A stretch of DNA of 64,000 bases from Protula sp. h YS-2021 (GCA_949752745.1 OX457024.1:54810510-54874509); one strand, 5' to 3'; positions 23,645-33,478 are shown, numbered from the stretch's first letter. Translations and numbers: made by a program. The notes: generated by a model from the letters alone, not told the origin.

Positions 23645-23730
23645 TCGATGATCGTCGAAGTCAATGAAGTCAAGCTTTCATTTCCGAAGTCAATCGCCAA
23701 CAGACCCTAAAAAGTGATGACCTCCCCCCC
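23645..23730. repeat. Subterminal inverted repeat of copy A, left
   Basis: TCGATGATCGTCGAAGTC and the next 65 bp recur inverted at 39,473-39,555 with a single visible mismatch. Both run into the poly-C block of the tandem array that follows. The near identity of the two arms suggests recent homogenisation or a recent insertion. Confidence 0.9.
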
Positions 23731-24182
23731 CCCTCGAAATTGTGATTTTTGCATATTTATCCGTTTCAGACGATTCTGAACATTTTTCATTTTTTTTTGG
23801 GTCGACCGACCCCCCCCCCCCCCCTCGAAATTGTGATTTTTGCATATTTATCCGTTTCAGACGATTCTGAACATTTTTCTTTTTTTTTTGGGTCGACCGA
23901 CCTCCCCCCCCCCCTCGAAATTGTGATTTTTGCATATTTATCCGTTTCAGACGATTCTGAACATTTTTCATTTTTGGGTCGACCGAACCCCCCCCCCCCC
24001 CTCGAAATTGTGATTTTTGCATATTTATCCGTTTCAGACGATTCTGAACATTTTTCATTTTTTTTTGGGTCGACCGACCCCCCCCCCCTCCCCTCGAAAT
24101 TGTGATTTTTGCATATTTATCCGTTTCAGACGATTCTGAACATTTTTCATTTTTTGGGTCGACCGACCCCCCCCCCCTTCCC
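23727..24182. repeat. Five-unit subterminal array with poly-C tracts
   Basis: Each unit of about 80-85 bp consists of a run of 9-17 C, a conserved block TCGAAATTGTGATTTTTGCA TATTTATCCGTTTCAG ACGATTCTGAACATTTTT, and GGGTCGACCGA. Two more units lie at the right end of copy A (39,325-39,475, inverted), and a divergent nine-unit version opens element C (60.8-61.5 kb). Long open frames here are by-products of the repeat. The G-rich strand could form quadruplexes. Confidence 0.9.
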
Positions 24183-24227
24183 TGCGAGCAACATCCTGTC
24201 AAGTCAGCTTAAGTTGCAGCAGAGGGG

Positions 24228-24380
24228 TATATAAGGGATGAGCATCCAGCAGTGACAGTCATTTCGGTGAGTGGAGCAAGGAAGCAAAAGTTACAGACAG
24301 CAATTGGATCACATCACAGTGGTATATAAGGGATGAGCACCAGACAACAACAGTGACAACCATTTCGGTAAGTGTTTATT
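24228..24380 (+). promoter_or_regulatory. Duplicated TATA promoters with adjoining 5' splice site
   Basis: Two similar modules contain TATATAAG (24,228-24,235 and 24,323-24,330) followed about 30-40 nt later by CATTTCGGTGAGTG (24,260) and CATTTCGGTAAGTG (24,361). The GTRAGT core is a strong donor site. The first matching acceptor is TTTCAG at 25,049-25,054, so a 5' UTR intron covering the enhancer-like array is plausible. Confidence 0.55.
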
Positions 24381-24990
24381 GAAACATTGTAAACAAAAAG
24401 TGAACTTTGTAAACAAACTTTAGTTATTTGCATAATTGAAACTTTGTAAACAAACTTTGTAAACAAGATTTGTAAACAAACTTTGTAAACAAACTTTTTA
24501 AACAAACTTTGTAAACAAACTTTAGTTATTTGTATAATTAAAACTTTGTAAACGAACTTTGTAAACAAACTTTAGTTATTAAAACTTTGTAAACAAAATT
24601 TGTAAACAAACTTTGTAAACAAACTTTGTAAACAAAAATTTGTAAGCAAACTTTGTAAACAAACTTTAGTTATTTGCATAATTGAAACTTTGTAAACAAA
24701 CTTTGTAAGCAAACTTTGTAAACAAGATTTGTAAACAAACTTTGTAAAAAACTCTAGTTATTTGCATAATTGAAACTTTGTAAACAAACTTTGTAAACAA
24801 GATTTGTTAACAAACTTTGTAAACAAACTTTGTAAACAAAGTTTGTAAACAAGATTTGTAAACAAACTTTATAAACAAACTTTGTAAACAAACTTTAGTT
24901 ATTTGTATAATTAAAACTTTGTAAACAAACTTTGTAAACAAACTTTGTAAACATTTTTTGCATAATTAAACCTTTGTAAACTAGTTTGAG
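24381..24990. promoter_or_regulatory. Array of GTAAACAA and ATTTGCAT motifs upstream of polymerase (copy A)
   Basis: About 25 copies of GTAAACAA, the core forkhead/FOXO (DAF-16) binding element, recur every 11-14 bp, mostly as CTTTGTAAACAAA. Three exact octamer motifs ATTTGCAT (POU/Oct) lie at about 24,426, 24,671 and 24,759, with two ATTTGTAT variants. The array ends 30 bp before the polymerase TATA box. It looks like an enhancer or intronic control region, though it may simply be a satellite. Confidence 0.6.
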
Positions 24991-25013
24991 CAAGTTACAC
25001 ATCATCGGATTGG

Positions 25014-25060
25014 TATAAAAGGAAGAGTGAAACGTATATTTTACTTCATTTCAGTTCTAG
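25014..25060 (+). promoter_or_regulatory. TATA box and initiator of copy A polymerase
   Basis: TATAAAA at 25,014-25,020 lies 31 bp before a TTCAGTTC that fits a TCAGTY initiator and also a 3' splice site. The stretch TATAAAAGGAAGAGTGA is repeated at the inverted promoter of the gene at the right end of copy A (about 39,105-39,122). Confidence 0.6.
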
Positions 25061-25080
25061 CAACAGCAACAGCAACAACG

Positions 25081-28000
25081 ATGGCAACAGTCTACTGTCA
25101 TGATTGCGATGTGACATTTCCATCTCTGGAATTGTTCGTGGCACATACATGCAAACCAGCCGAGTTGAAACTTGCTCGTGAAGAGCTTGTTGAGCAGATT
25201 GAAGTCAAGAGACGAAAGACCTTACAAGATGGTGTTGAAAGACCTGATCCAGTCCTCTGCTGTAAATGCGCCGAGATATTTTCATCTTTGGATGCATTTG
25301 AGACACATGCATGTGATGAGATGGAAAATGTGTCTCATGAAGAACAAAGAAAGAAAGAGACAGGACAAGTAGGCAGAGGCAGAAGAGTGAGTCTTGGTGA
25401 AAACGCACAGGAAAGGCGGTTTGAGCCTGAAGATGGATCAGATTTGCTACTTGAAATGCGACAACAAGAGAATAGAATCAAGAGACATTTGCTAGAGACG
25501 TTAAACCATGGCATGAAATGGTACATTGTCGTGCATGCACGCTTCAAGAAAATGACACCAAATGTTGAAGGCGTGATGGTAGAACAAGTGGATAATGCCT
25601 TCATCAGCAGTCCAACATATGCAGCATACAATCCAACAGATATTGAGAAGGACTTGCCAGAAGCCTATAAAGAATTGTTTACCAGGTTTGATGAACATGA
25701 GCGACAAAAGGCTCTGGCTGGGTGTTGGATAACATATTATTCATTGAAGTACATACAGCTACGTCAGCGCCACTGGAAGCGAGCAGTTTTATCCCACTAC
25801 CGAAGAAAGTAAAGACTACAAAGGCGGTGTTAAACATTCAGAATAAAGACAGCAAATGTTTCTTATGGTCTGTACTGGCTCACCTTCACCCTCATGAGAA
25901 CAACTCACATCGCGTGAGTAATTACACACCATTTGAGAACGAATTGAAGGTGGAAGGCATGACATTTCCAACACCGATTACAGACATTCCAAAGTTTGAA
26001 AAGGAGAATGATGTGTCCATTAACGTGTTTGGATATGAACATGATGTAGTTGTTGCCATACAACTGAGTCGAAACACCAGCGCCAGAGAAATCAACTTAC
26101 TTTTGATTAGCAATGACAAGACAAGACATTACTGCCTCATCAAGAATTTCAGCAGACTGATGTCTTATCGATCAAAGCATAATGGTGTAGCTTTTTATTG
26201 TTTCAACTGTCTTCACGGGTTTAGGCGACAAGATCTGTTAGACAAGCATCGTGAAGTGTGTGGCAAGCATGGCGCACAACGTTTATCATTCCCCAAGGAA
26301 CCCTTCATCAAGTTCAAGAATGTAGCCAAACAACAGCGAGCGCCCTTTGTCATTTATGCAGACTTTGAATGTTTCACGAAAAAGCATGAAGGAGACAAGT
26401 ATCAGCATCCTCGTCCAAACAGCTTCGCCTATGTGGTTGTGAGCCAGTATGATACACGTGCACCAGTCGTGTATCGAGGAGATAATGCTGTGAAAGTCTT
26501 TTTAGACCATATGGTGAATGAGCGTGATCGTATTGTGCATGGTTTACAACAGAAAAAGAAAATGGTGATGACTCATGAAGATGAAGAGCATTATAAGAAC
26601 GCCACAGATTGTTACATTTGTCATGAGCCTCTAGGAGCAGATCATGTGAGAGATCATGCCCATATCAATGGTAAATACCGCGGAGCTGCACATAGTCAAT
26701 GCAATTTACAATTTCGACTTCGAAAGGATAAGCAGGATGTTGAAGATTCTTTCATCATTCCTGTGTTTTTCCACAATTTACGAGGCTATGACAGCCATTT
26801 GATCATGGAAGAAATTGGAAAGTTCAAAAATGAGACGATTACGGTCATTCCCAACACCGTTGAGAAATATATTGCATTCACCATGAGCAATCTGAAATTT
26901 ACAGACAGCTTTCAGTTCATGAGTACTTCTCTACAGAAGTTGGTCTCCAACCTGGCGGCAGAAGGGAAAGACAACTTTTATAACATGATGTCACACATTC
27001 ACGATAGCGACCAACAAGATTTACTGTTGAGAAAGGGAGTGTACCCTTATGATTACGTGGACGAGCCATCCAAGTTTGCTGAAACACAACTACCGTCCAA
27101 GGACAAGTTTTACAGTCTGCTCAGTGAAGAAGACATTAGCGATGAGGATTATGCGCATGCGCAGAAGGTGTGGGAGACATTCCACTGTACTACATTTGGC
27201 GAATACCATTACTTGTACCTGAAATCAGATGTGTTGCTGCTGGCTGACGTGTTTGAAAACTTTCGTCACGTATGTCTCAACACATATGAATTAGATCCTG
27301 CTCACTACTATACAGCGCCAGGACTGTCGTGGGATGCCATGTTGAAAGCGACAAAGGTGAAATTGGAATTGATCAACGACATTGACATGTACCAAATGGT
27401 TGAACAAGGTCTACGTGGAGGAATATCTGTCATCACACACAAGTATGCGAAAGCAAATAACCCCTACGTAGCAGATTACGATTCCTTGAAACCGACCATC
27501 TACTTGACGTACCTGGATGCAAACAACTTGTATGGCTGGGCCATGTCGCAAAGCATGCCGGAAAGTGGATTTATGTGGGTGAGCGAGCCAGAATCCATTG
27601 ACTTTATGGATGTGGATGAAGATGACGAGATTGGATACATTTTAGAAGTGGATTTGGAATACCCATATGCAATCCATGATCGTCATAATCACTACCCAGT
27701 GGCTCCTTAACGGAAATGTGTGAAAGTGGGAGAATTGTCAAAACATAGTCAGAAGCTACGGAAAGATCTAAACATGAAAGGCAAACCTAGTGAAAATCTT
27801 ATTCCCAACTTGTGTGACAAGAAGAAATATGTACTTCATTATAGAAATTTACAGCAATATGTCTCACTGGGATTGAAAGTTACGAAGGTGCACCGTGCCA
27901 TCATGTTTGCACAGAGCAAATGGTTGGCAAAATACATCTCCTTGAACACGGAAAAGAGAAAGTTGGCCAAGAACCCGTTTGAGAAAGACTTTTTCAAACT

Positions 28001-28757
28001 GATGAACAACTCTGTGTTTGGCAAAACCATGGAAAATGTAAGAAAGCGCATGAAAGTGGAACTGGTTCACCAGGAAAAGCGGTTCAAGAAACTTGTGGCC
28101 AAACCTTCCTTCCACAAATTTAGAATTTTCAACGAAGATTTGACCGCGGTACATTTGCGCAAAGTGGATCTGCTTCTGGATAAACCCATTCAAGTTGGTT
28201 TCACCATTCTCGACCTCAGCAAGGTGCTCATGTTCCACTTTCATTACAACTACATCATGACCAAGTATCCCGACGCCAAGCTGTTGTTCAGCGACACCGA
28301 CAGTCTATGTTATGACATAGAAACGGAAGATATCTACAAAGACATGCAGGAAGATGTCGACTTGTTCGACACAAGTGACTATCCCCTAGATCATTTCCTG
28401 CATTCCAACGTGAACAAGAAAGTGCTTGGGAAAATGAAAGATGAGACGGCGGGCATTCCCATTGAAGAGTTTGTTGGAATTCGGCCGAAAATGTATAGTA
28501 TGATGTATGGTGGGAAAGAAAAACGTATGGCCAAAGGCATCACTCGCGCGTGTCAAAGACGTATGAAACATCACCAGTATAGAGACAGTTTGTTCAACCA
28601 AACGCAAACGATAACCACAGGGCACATCATTCGAAGTCATGACCACCAGATCTTCTCGGAGAAGTTGAGGAAAGTGGCTCTCTCTCCTTTTGATGACAAG
28701 CGATATGTGATGAGTGATGACTATTCCACTTTGGCGCATGGGCATTACAGTATATAA
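25081..28757 (+). pseudogene. polB: Protein-primed DNA polymerase B, copy A (one frameshift, one stop)
   Basis: Family B, protein-priming polymerase of the Polinton type, which replicates the linear element. From the N-terminus: two C2HC fingers; a conserved domain of unknown role; a third finger (about 26,190-26,255); ExoI YADFEC (26,355); an endonuclease VII-like Cys/His cluster (26,610-26,710); ExoII HNLRGYDSHL (26,773); ExoIII near 27,220; Pol A LDANNLYGW (27,512); Pol B NNSVFGK (28,006); Pol C SDTDS (28,290). ATG at 25,081 is preferred because the earlier ATG at 25,027 lies only 7 bp after the TATA box. A 2-base insertion near 25,710-25,720, relative to copy B, shifts the frame. An in-frame TAA lies at 27,708-27,710. 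All catalytic motifs remain readable, so decay is recent. Confidence 0.93.
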
Positions 28758-28800
28758 GGGGGAGACACTTCAACTTTAGAGTTAGTTGAGGTGTGAACAC
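28751..28800 (+). promoter_or_regulatory. TATA box overlapping the polymerase stop codon
   Basis: TATATAAG at 28,751-28,758 contains the polymerase TAA stop (28,755-28,757), about 55 bp before the PC4-like gene. Copy B has GCATAAAAG at the same place. The early cassette therefore probably has its own promoter. Confidence 0.55.
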
Positions 28801-28812
28801 TGAAGCGTCTAC

Positions 28813-29163
28813 ATGAATCGGAAAAGATCTGCAACAACGGATATGGATACTCTTGCTGATACAGTCAAAGACATGAATGTGAAAGATCCTGACAATACCA
28901 TCAAGAAATTAAAAGTGGAGATAGCACCAACACCACAGTCGTGGGATGGAATGCTTTCTCTAGGCAATGGAAAGTATATCAAGATTATGAAACAAAGTAA
29001 TGAAGGTGTGATAAACATTCGCAAATACCTCAGAGATGAGGGGACTGGGAAAAACCGTCCAACGAAAAAGGGAATTTTGCTGACAATACCTGAATGGAAA
29101 ATGCTGAAGAAGCAGGTGAAAGAAGTGGATAAAAGGCTTCGTAGACAAGAAGGTGGCTCATAA
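28813..29163 (+). CDS. PC4/Sub1-like single-strand DNA-binding protein, copy A
   Basis: A 116-residue protein. Residues 52-111 match the transcriptional coactivator p15/PC4 domain: a KYIKI strand, the NIRKYLRDE strand-turn, the hallmark RPTKKGILLT and an EWKMLKKQV helix. PC4 proteins bind single-stranded DNA and act in transcription and replication. Here it follows polymerase by 55 bp, which fits a replication or late-transcription helper. The N-terminal 50 residues are polar and probably flexible. Intact in copy A; the copy B homologue is frameshifted. Confidence 0.88.
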   Translation: MNRKRSATTDMDTLADTVKDMNVKDPDNTIKKLKVEIAPTPQSWDGMLSLGNGKYIKIMKQSNEGVINIRKYLRDEGTGKNRPTKKGILLTIPEWKMLKKQVKEVDKRLRRQEGGS

Positions 29164-29176
29164 CAAGGTAACAATC

Positions 29177-29548
29177 ATGAATGCACTCATGCTGAACGGT
29201 GGTGTTTACCTTACTGTCAATGAGAGGAATGAAGTGATACTAGATTCTAAGACAAGTTATCATCGGTTTAAACCTGAAGTGTGGAAAGACTTTAAAAACA
29301 TACCACTTGAACCTGGGTTTAAACGTAGACTTGAAAATAAAGTGGAAGTGACGGTAGCTGAATATGATTCTAACATACGTGTAGAAATCTGTAGAAATCT
29401 TTTACAGGATTATCCAAAGGATTATAAGGGAGTTGTGCCAGATACACCATATACAGATTTGATCCTCTTTGATATCAAGAACTGGCGCGCAGTCTTACGA
29501 TTCCTAGAAGCGATACAACATCCACTCTTCACCATCTTGCGAGCATAA
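29177..29548 (+). CDS. PC4-like tandem-domain protein, copy A
   Basis: 123 residues from the ATG at 29,177; the longer frame would need a GTG start. I see two repeats of a strand-rich segment ending in a helix that starts with an aromatic: FKPEVWKDF and DIKNWRAVLRFL. The second repeat resembles PC4 (VTVAEY, then IRVEICRN, then the Leu/Ile-rich strand before the helix). So a duplicated, divergent PC4 fold is inferred. Intact in both copies (copy B 51827-52198). Function unknown, probably nucleic-acid binding. Confidence 0.6.
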   Translation: MNALMLNGGVYLTVNERNEVILDSKTSYHRFKPEVWKDFKNIPLEPGFKRRLENKVEVTVAEYDSNIRVEICRNLLQDYPKDYKGVVPDTPYTDLILFDIKNWRAVLRFLEAIQHPLFTILRA

Positions 29549-29602
29549 AAACGTCTTTGCAGACAAGGAGACAGCTCATAGTTCATCTGACTGTTGAACG
29601 AG

Positions 29603-29836
29603 ATGGAAGACTTTTTATCGGAATATAAACCAATGACGCATGGATTCTCATATCTGAGAAACGAATATGATGACATTGTGCTAAGACATTTTGGACAGTA
29701 TCTCGTCCTATCACTTGATGACCAATCCGTGTTGAAGGATCACCTAGACAAGTTGAGAATACCCGGCTTTCTCCTAGCAATCTCAAATGAATTAGAAGTG
29801 CGTGTGACTGAGAACGGTCTAGACGTGTTTGTATAA
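29603..29836 (+). CDS. Small early protein, possibly PC4-like, copy A
   Basis: 77 residues from the ATG at 29,603. It contains a strand-helix segment, YLVLSLDDQSVLKDHLDKL, that is reminiscent of the last strand and helix of PC4, but the similarity is weak. It sits between two better PC4-like genes. The copy B homologue has an in-frame stop and is fused by a deletion to the next gene. Function unknown. Confidence 0.5.
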   Translation: MEDFLSEYKPMTHGFSYLRNEYDDIVLRHFGQYLVLSLDDQSVLKDHLDKLRIPGFLLAISNELEVRVTENGLDVFV

Positions 29837-29846
29837 TTTCGTCAGT

Positions 29847-30212
29847 ATGACGAGCTTACAGAATGCTACGACTACATCACCCTCAACACAGTGGAATGGT
29901 ACGCTCTGTTACAAGCATTGGATTGGAAAGAACCTAACGCTTGAATTCAAAGAGGGAGGAATACAACTCAAGCGGGGTACCAAATCCATTGAGCTGACAC
30001 AACCTATGCGTGTGATGGACATTGACTTAGAAGAAGGATATGAACTGAAACTGTCTGAACATGAAACTGTGAAAGTGATAAAGTTTGGTGATGTGCGTTA
30101 TGTGAGCTTTCATAGCATTTACAAACACGGGTATAATGTCTATGATACCTATATCAATTTAGATTCTGATGAATGGCATGCATTGATGAATGTATTGAAA
30201 ATAAAAGTTTGA
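29847..30212 (+). CDS. Early PC4-like protein, copy A
   Basis: 121 residues from the ATG at 29,847, which overlaps nothing upstream. The C-terminal half has RYVSFHSIYK, a DTYINLDSDEW strand-helix junction and a final helix, the same pattern as RYVSF and YINMNDSEW in the accessory protein at 43,918. The two proteins therefore share a domain that I read as a PC4-type fold. The N-terminal half is also strand-rich. Last gene of the early cassette; a polyadenylation signal AATAAA follows at 30,438. Confidence 0.6.
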   Translation: MTSLQNATTTSPSTQWNGTLCYKHWIGKNLTLEFKEGGIQLKRGTKSIELTQPMRVMDIDLEEGYELKLSEHETVKVIKFGDVRYVSFHSIYKHGYNVYDTYINLDSDEWHALMNVLKIKV

Positions 30213-30562
30213 AAATAGTGTAAATAGACTTTGTAGTTAAGAGTTTGTAAATAGTGTAAATAGACTTTGTAAACTTTGTAAATAGAATTTGTAAATAGAA
30301 TTTGTAAATAGAATTTGTAAATAGTTTAAATAGCGTTTGTAGTTAAGAGTTTGTAAATAGTGTTTGTAAACTTTGTAAATAGTGTTTGTAAACTTTGTAA
30401 ATAGTGTTTGTAGTTAAGAATTTGTAAATAGAACACAATAAACAAGACAGTTTGAAAACGTGGTTTGTTTTATTTAACAACAACAACTTAACTAATATAA
30501 CAACAACTTAACTAATATAACAACAACTTAACTACAACTTAACTAATATAACAACAACAACA
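30213..30562. terminator. Convergent 3' ends with GTAAATAG repeats and opposed poly(A) signals
   Basis: Between the converging early (plus) and late (minus) genes lie about a dozen TTTGTAAATAG-like repeats. They are followed by AATAAA on the plus strand (30,438-30,443) and TTTATT at 30,469-30,474, a minus-strand AATAAA, then CAACAACTTAACTAATATAA repeats. No gene. Confidence 0.65.
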
Positions 30563-31000
30563 TTAATAAAACAGTGGTTTATAATGTCTATATACAAAAT
30601 CCTTTACAATAAAATCACCATCCTTTCTTTTTAATATATTCACAATATCAAACATACTCTGACCTCGAGCTCTATGTAATATATAATATACACAATAAAA
30701 ACCACATGATGATGATATTGGCGTTTGTAATGAGATAGAATTATACATATAGTCATTTCTTAAAAATATGTCTAAACGATCATCGAGAGGTAATAGTCCA
30801 TAAGAGTCAAAATATTCCACAGGGTCTTTATCATAATACACTGCCACCCAATGTTCTCCTGGTTCATCTTGATCGTCTGTGTTGATCACATAGGCGCCGC
30901 GTTGTAAAGACGGTAACTGATCCATGGCAAACACGCCTTGAAACAAGTCTTTGGTCATGACATCATGACTCAATATGGCATCAATCTGCTTCGTGTTCAT
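30563..31000 (-). CDS. Adenain/Ulp1-like cysteine protease, copy A
   Basis: 145 residues, the typical length for Polinton maturation proteases. The catalytic set is visible: His in GEHWVAVYY, Asp in EYFDSYG, Gln in SLQTPISS and nucleophile Cys in SSCGFYCVYY. In the adenovirus/Polinton group this enzyme cleaves virion precursor proteins during maturation. Its start overlaps the capsid protein stop by 4 bp (ATGA), indicating translation from a shared late transcript. Intact in both copies. Confidence 0.92.
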   Translation of the reverse strand: MNTKQIDAILSHDVMTKDLFQGVFAMDQLPSLQRGAYVINTDDQDEPGEHWVAVYYDKDPVEYFDSYGLLPLDDRLDIFLRNDYMYNSISLQTPISSSCGFYCVYYILHRARGQSMFDIVNILKRKDGDFIVKDFVYRHYKPLFY

Positions 31001-32369
31001 GACTGGTAGTCGAATTGGATGCTGCGATTTGCACTGATCTCAATAATGTTGTCAAATTCAGCATAGACAATGACATTGATGGTATGTTGCAAAGCCGTAG
31101 CAAAGTTCATTTCTAGCCGCAAATTCCCATGCTTGATCAGGGGGAAATGATCATCGCCATAATAATCCGGTGTTAAGTCAAACGAAAATAAAGCATAACC
31201 TCTAGGCCAATCTTCCCGTTTTATAATTGAACTTTTCTCACCATTCAATCGATCAAACGATTTGTAAAGCGTTTCAAAAGCGTCCAGGCATTTGTTCTGT
31301 GTAATGTCAAGCTTGAGAGGTTTGGATAGAACTGGTTCACCGTCCGTGTACAGTTGCATATAGTCCAGATCAAAATGTTTGAAATCATATGGATTCCTCA
31401 ATACTGATCAACCAAAAGCTTCATTATGAACCAGACCAATGACAATACGATTTGGTAATTGACCCAAAAAGATGTTATCTTTCACAAAAGACTGAAATCC
31501 TGCTGGAATAGCTAAGACTTTACATTCTTTTCTAGTGATGATGATCTTGGCAGGACTTTTCATCAATGCATCTGTATGTCCTAACTGAATACCTGGACTC
31601 ACCCTCACTTTGCGAATGGTTAAAAATGCCTCTTTCACTTCTACCTTATAGGTATTATCTGCAGCCATCAATACATAGTCATCTTTTTGTCTATGGAAAC
31701 GCAATTTCAAACTGATGCCATTCGGAAGATAACGATCCTGCTCAAACAAATCTATCCTTAAACCACCTGCGAGCATAACATCACGGCTAAGACGAGTATG
31801 CAAATAACGACGATGTAAATCATTATGCCTTGCTCAGCCAAGTCACCGCCGTCAGCATTGACATGAAACCCGGATACATATCGTTCATGATTAGGTCTTT
31901 TCACCTCATGACTATTCATTGACCCAGCAGTATCCTTGTACATGAGACGCATAGAGCGCTCAGAATGCAGACTTTCTTCCGAGTCATGGATGAGATGAGA
32001 GATAATGCTGGTATAACCATGAGTATTGTTACTATGCGAAACCAAACGATCATTCAGAAACAATTCAATATTAGACCATAACCCATTAAACACATCATTG
32101 ATGCAAGAGACATTATCATCTGCGCCACACTCTGTTCCATCGGCCTTGACAATGCGACATACAATATGGAGTTTACTGTTCTTTAAATCCAGATATTCTT
32201 CTGTACTCGCAGGAATGTAGAATTCTATTGGAGCGCCTTCTCTAATGCTTGTAAGTGGTTGATAGTCAACATTATAACTTTTCTCTACAGCAGTTTGCGT
32301 TGGTGGTATGTGAAACCATTCCAATGGAGAAAGACTACATTCACACGAATGATTATGAATGAGAGACAT
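30997..32369 (-). pseudogene. Major capsid protein (double jelly roll), copy A, broken
   Basis: Homologous over its whole length to the intact 457-residue copy B protein. Three pieces are seen: 31758-32369 (N-terminal 190 residues), then after a frameshift near 31,805-31,840 the piece 31408-31803, then after an in-frame stop at about 31,408 the piece 30997-31401. In Polintons and related viruses this protein forms the trimeric hexon-like capsomer. The gene lies between the protease and the pVI-like gene, as in copy B. Assignment to the jelly-roll fold is from length, position and family recognition. Confidence 0.8.
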
Positions 32370-32373
32370 GATT

Positions 32374-32715
32374 TCAAAAGATATCTTTGCGATATTTTGA
32401 TGTTATCCGTCTGGCTGTTTTTCGTCTTCTGGCACGTTTCGTCGGTTGCACACGCTTTTGTTCTCCAAACACACGTTCTGCTACTCGGCCCGTCACATCT
32501 TTCGCGACATTCTTTGCAGCCTTCTTAAGATGTGGCGCAACGATCTTAGCCCCAGCCTTAAGTAGTGGAATAGCTTTGCGAGCCAATGATCCCAGTATTG
32601 AACCAATACCATCGCCATATTGGATTCGCGCTCCTTTGAATCCTGGTAATTCCCCGCCCACTTGACGAAGAAAATGGTTGCGATATGCAGACGGATCGTG
32701 TGTATAAGCTTTCAT
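32374..32715 (-). CDS. Basic virion protein with amphipathic segment (pVI/pX-like), copy A
   Basis: 113 residues. A conserved GGELPGF motif (residues 20-26) is followed by a Gly-rich IQYGDGIGSILGS and an amphipathic Lys/Ala helix. The C-terminus is very basic (KRARRRKTARR). Proteins of this plan lie beside the capsid genes in many Polinton-like elements and are likened to adenovirus core or membrane-lytic proteins. The GG before ELPGF may be a maturation protease site. Start and penton stop overlap by 4 bp. Intact in both copies. Confidence 0.7.
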   Translation of the reverse strand: MKAYTHDPSAYRNHFLRQVGGELPGFKGARIQYGDGIGSILGSLARKAIPLLKAGAKIVAPHLKKAAKNVAKDVTGRVAERVFGEQKRVQPTKRARRRKTARRITSKYRKDIF

Positions 32716-33470
32716 ATTGCTTTTGGTCGAAAATGAAGTCTACAGATCACCTTTCCAGTTTGAAATGGAACATTATGGCCTGTGTCGTCCTTAATATTCA
32801 TTTCTATCATGTCAAATTTGGATGTGTTTACAGGAACATAATGCGGTTCGCCATACGTTTTCATGATAATATCTCCATCATGGCCTTGTATGCCAACAGA
32901 ACGTAGTAACGGAACATAATAATCACCAACAACTTGTGGTTCACAAATGCTACAATACACATACAGTGTATAAAACCCCTGTTTCACATCCGCTTTATGG
33001 TCAGCTGTACATGTTTCAGTATACCAGTGATCTGGGATAAATCCTAAAATCTCAGCTAATCCAGTGGAAAAGGACACTTCATAACCATAATCGAGAAATA
33101 GAAACACACGTCGTCTAATCTTATCATACTTTATTCGAATAGCTTCTGTAAGTTTCAGAGCATTAGTCGCTTCTTCATTGACTGCCTCACATAGTTCTTG
33201 TATGGTTCTATAGTACCCATAAGGAATATCGAGAGTGCTAAGAATAGGATCATCGAATAGTTCTTGTCGATACTGAATAGAGTAGTCCATGCCCTGTCTC
33301 ATCGTTGTCCATGTATGTGGATATTGAATTTCAGCTAAAGCCACTTCATATTTTCCATTCAGATAAATGGTTCGAGGCATACGAATTTGATAATTCGAAG
33401 CCTTGTTGTTGGGATAATAGGTCATACTCGCATTGCTAGGCAAAGTGATGTAAAAGCTTGTCGACTCCAT
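32712..33470 (-). CDS. Penton-like minor capsid protein, copy A
   Basis: 252 residues. The N-terminus FYITLPSNAS, YYPNN and a YEVALAEIQYPHTW block are hallmarks of a protein found next to the major capsid protein in many animal Polinton-like elements. By position and size it corresponds to the single jelly-roll penton/minor capsid protein that closes the five-fold vertices. About 90% identical by eye to copy B. Intact. The fold is inferred, not seen. Confidence 0.72.
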   Translation of the reverse strand: MESTSFYITLPSNASMTYYPNNKASNYQIRMPRTIYLNGKYEVALAEIQYPHTWTTMRQGMDYSIQYRQELFDDPILSTLDIPYGYYRTIQELCEAVNEEATNALKLTEAIRIKYDKIRRRVFLFLDYGYEVSFSTGLAEILGFIPDHWYTETCTADHKADVKQGFYTLYVYCSICEPQVVGDYYVPLLRSVGIQGHDGDIIMKTYGEPHYVPVNTSKFDMIEMNIKDDTGHNVPFQTGKVICRLHFRPKAI

Positions 33471-33478
33471 GATGGGAA

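Noticed and set aside
23690..24202. 170-codon minus-strand frame and its plus-strand partner
   Set aside because: It is the translation of the five-unit poly-C array; Gly-rich repeats come from the C runs.
25027..25080. Signal-peptide-like N-terminus (MKRIFYFISVL) for polymerase
   Set aside because: That ATG is too close to the TATA box to be in the mRNA, and the copy B protein has no such segment.
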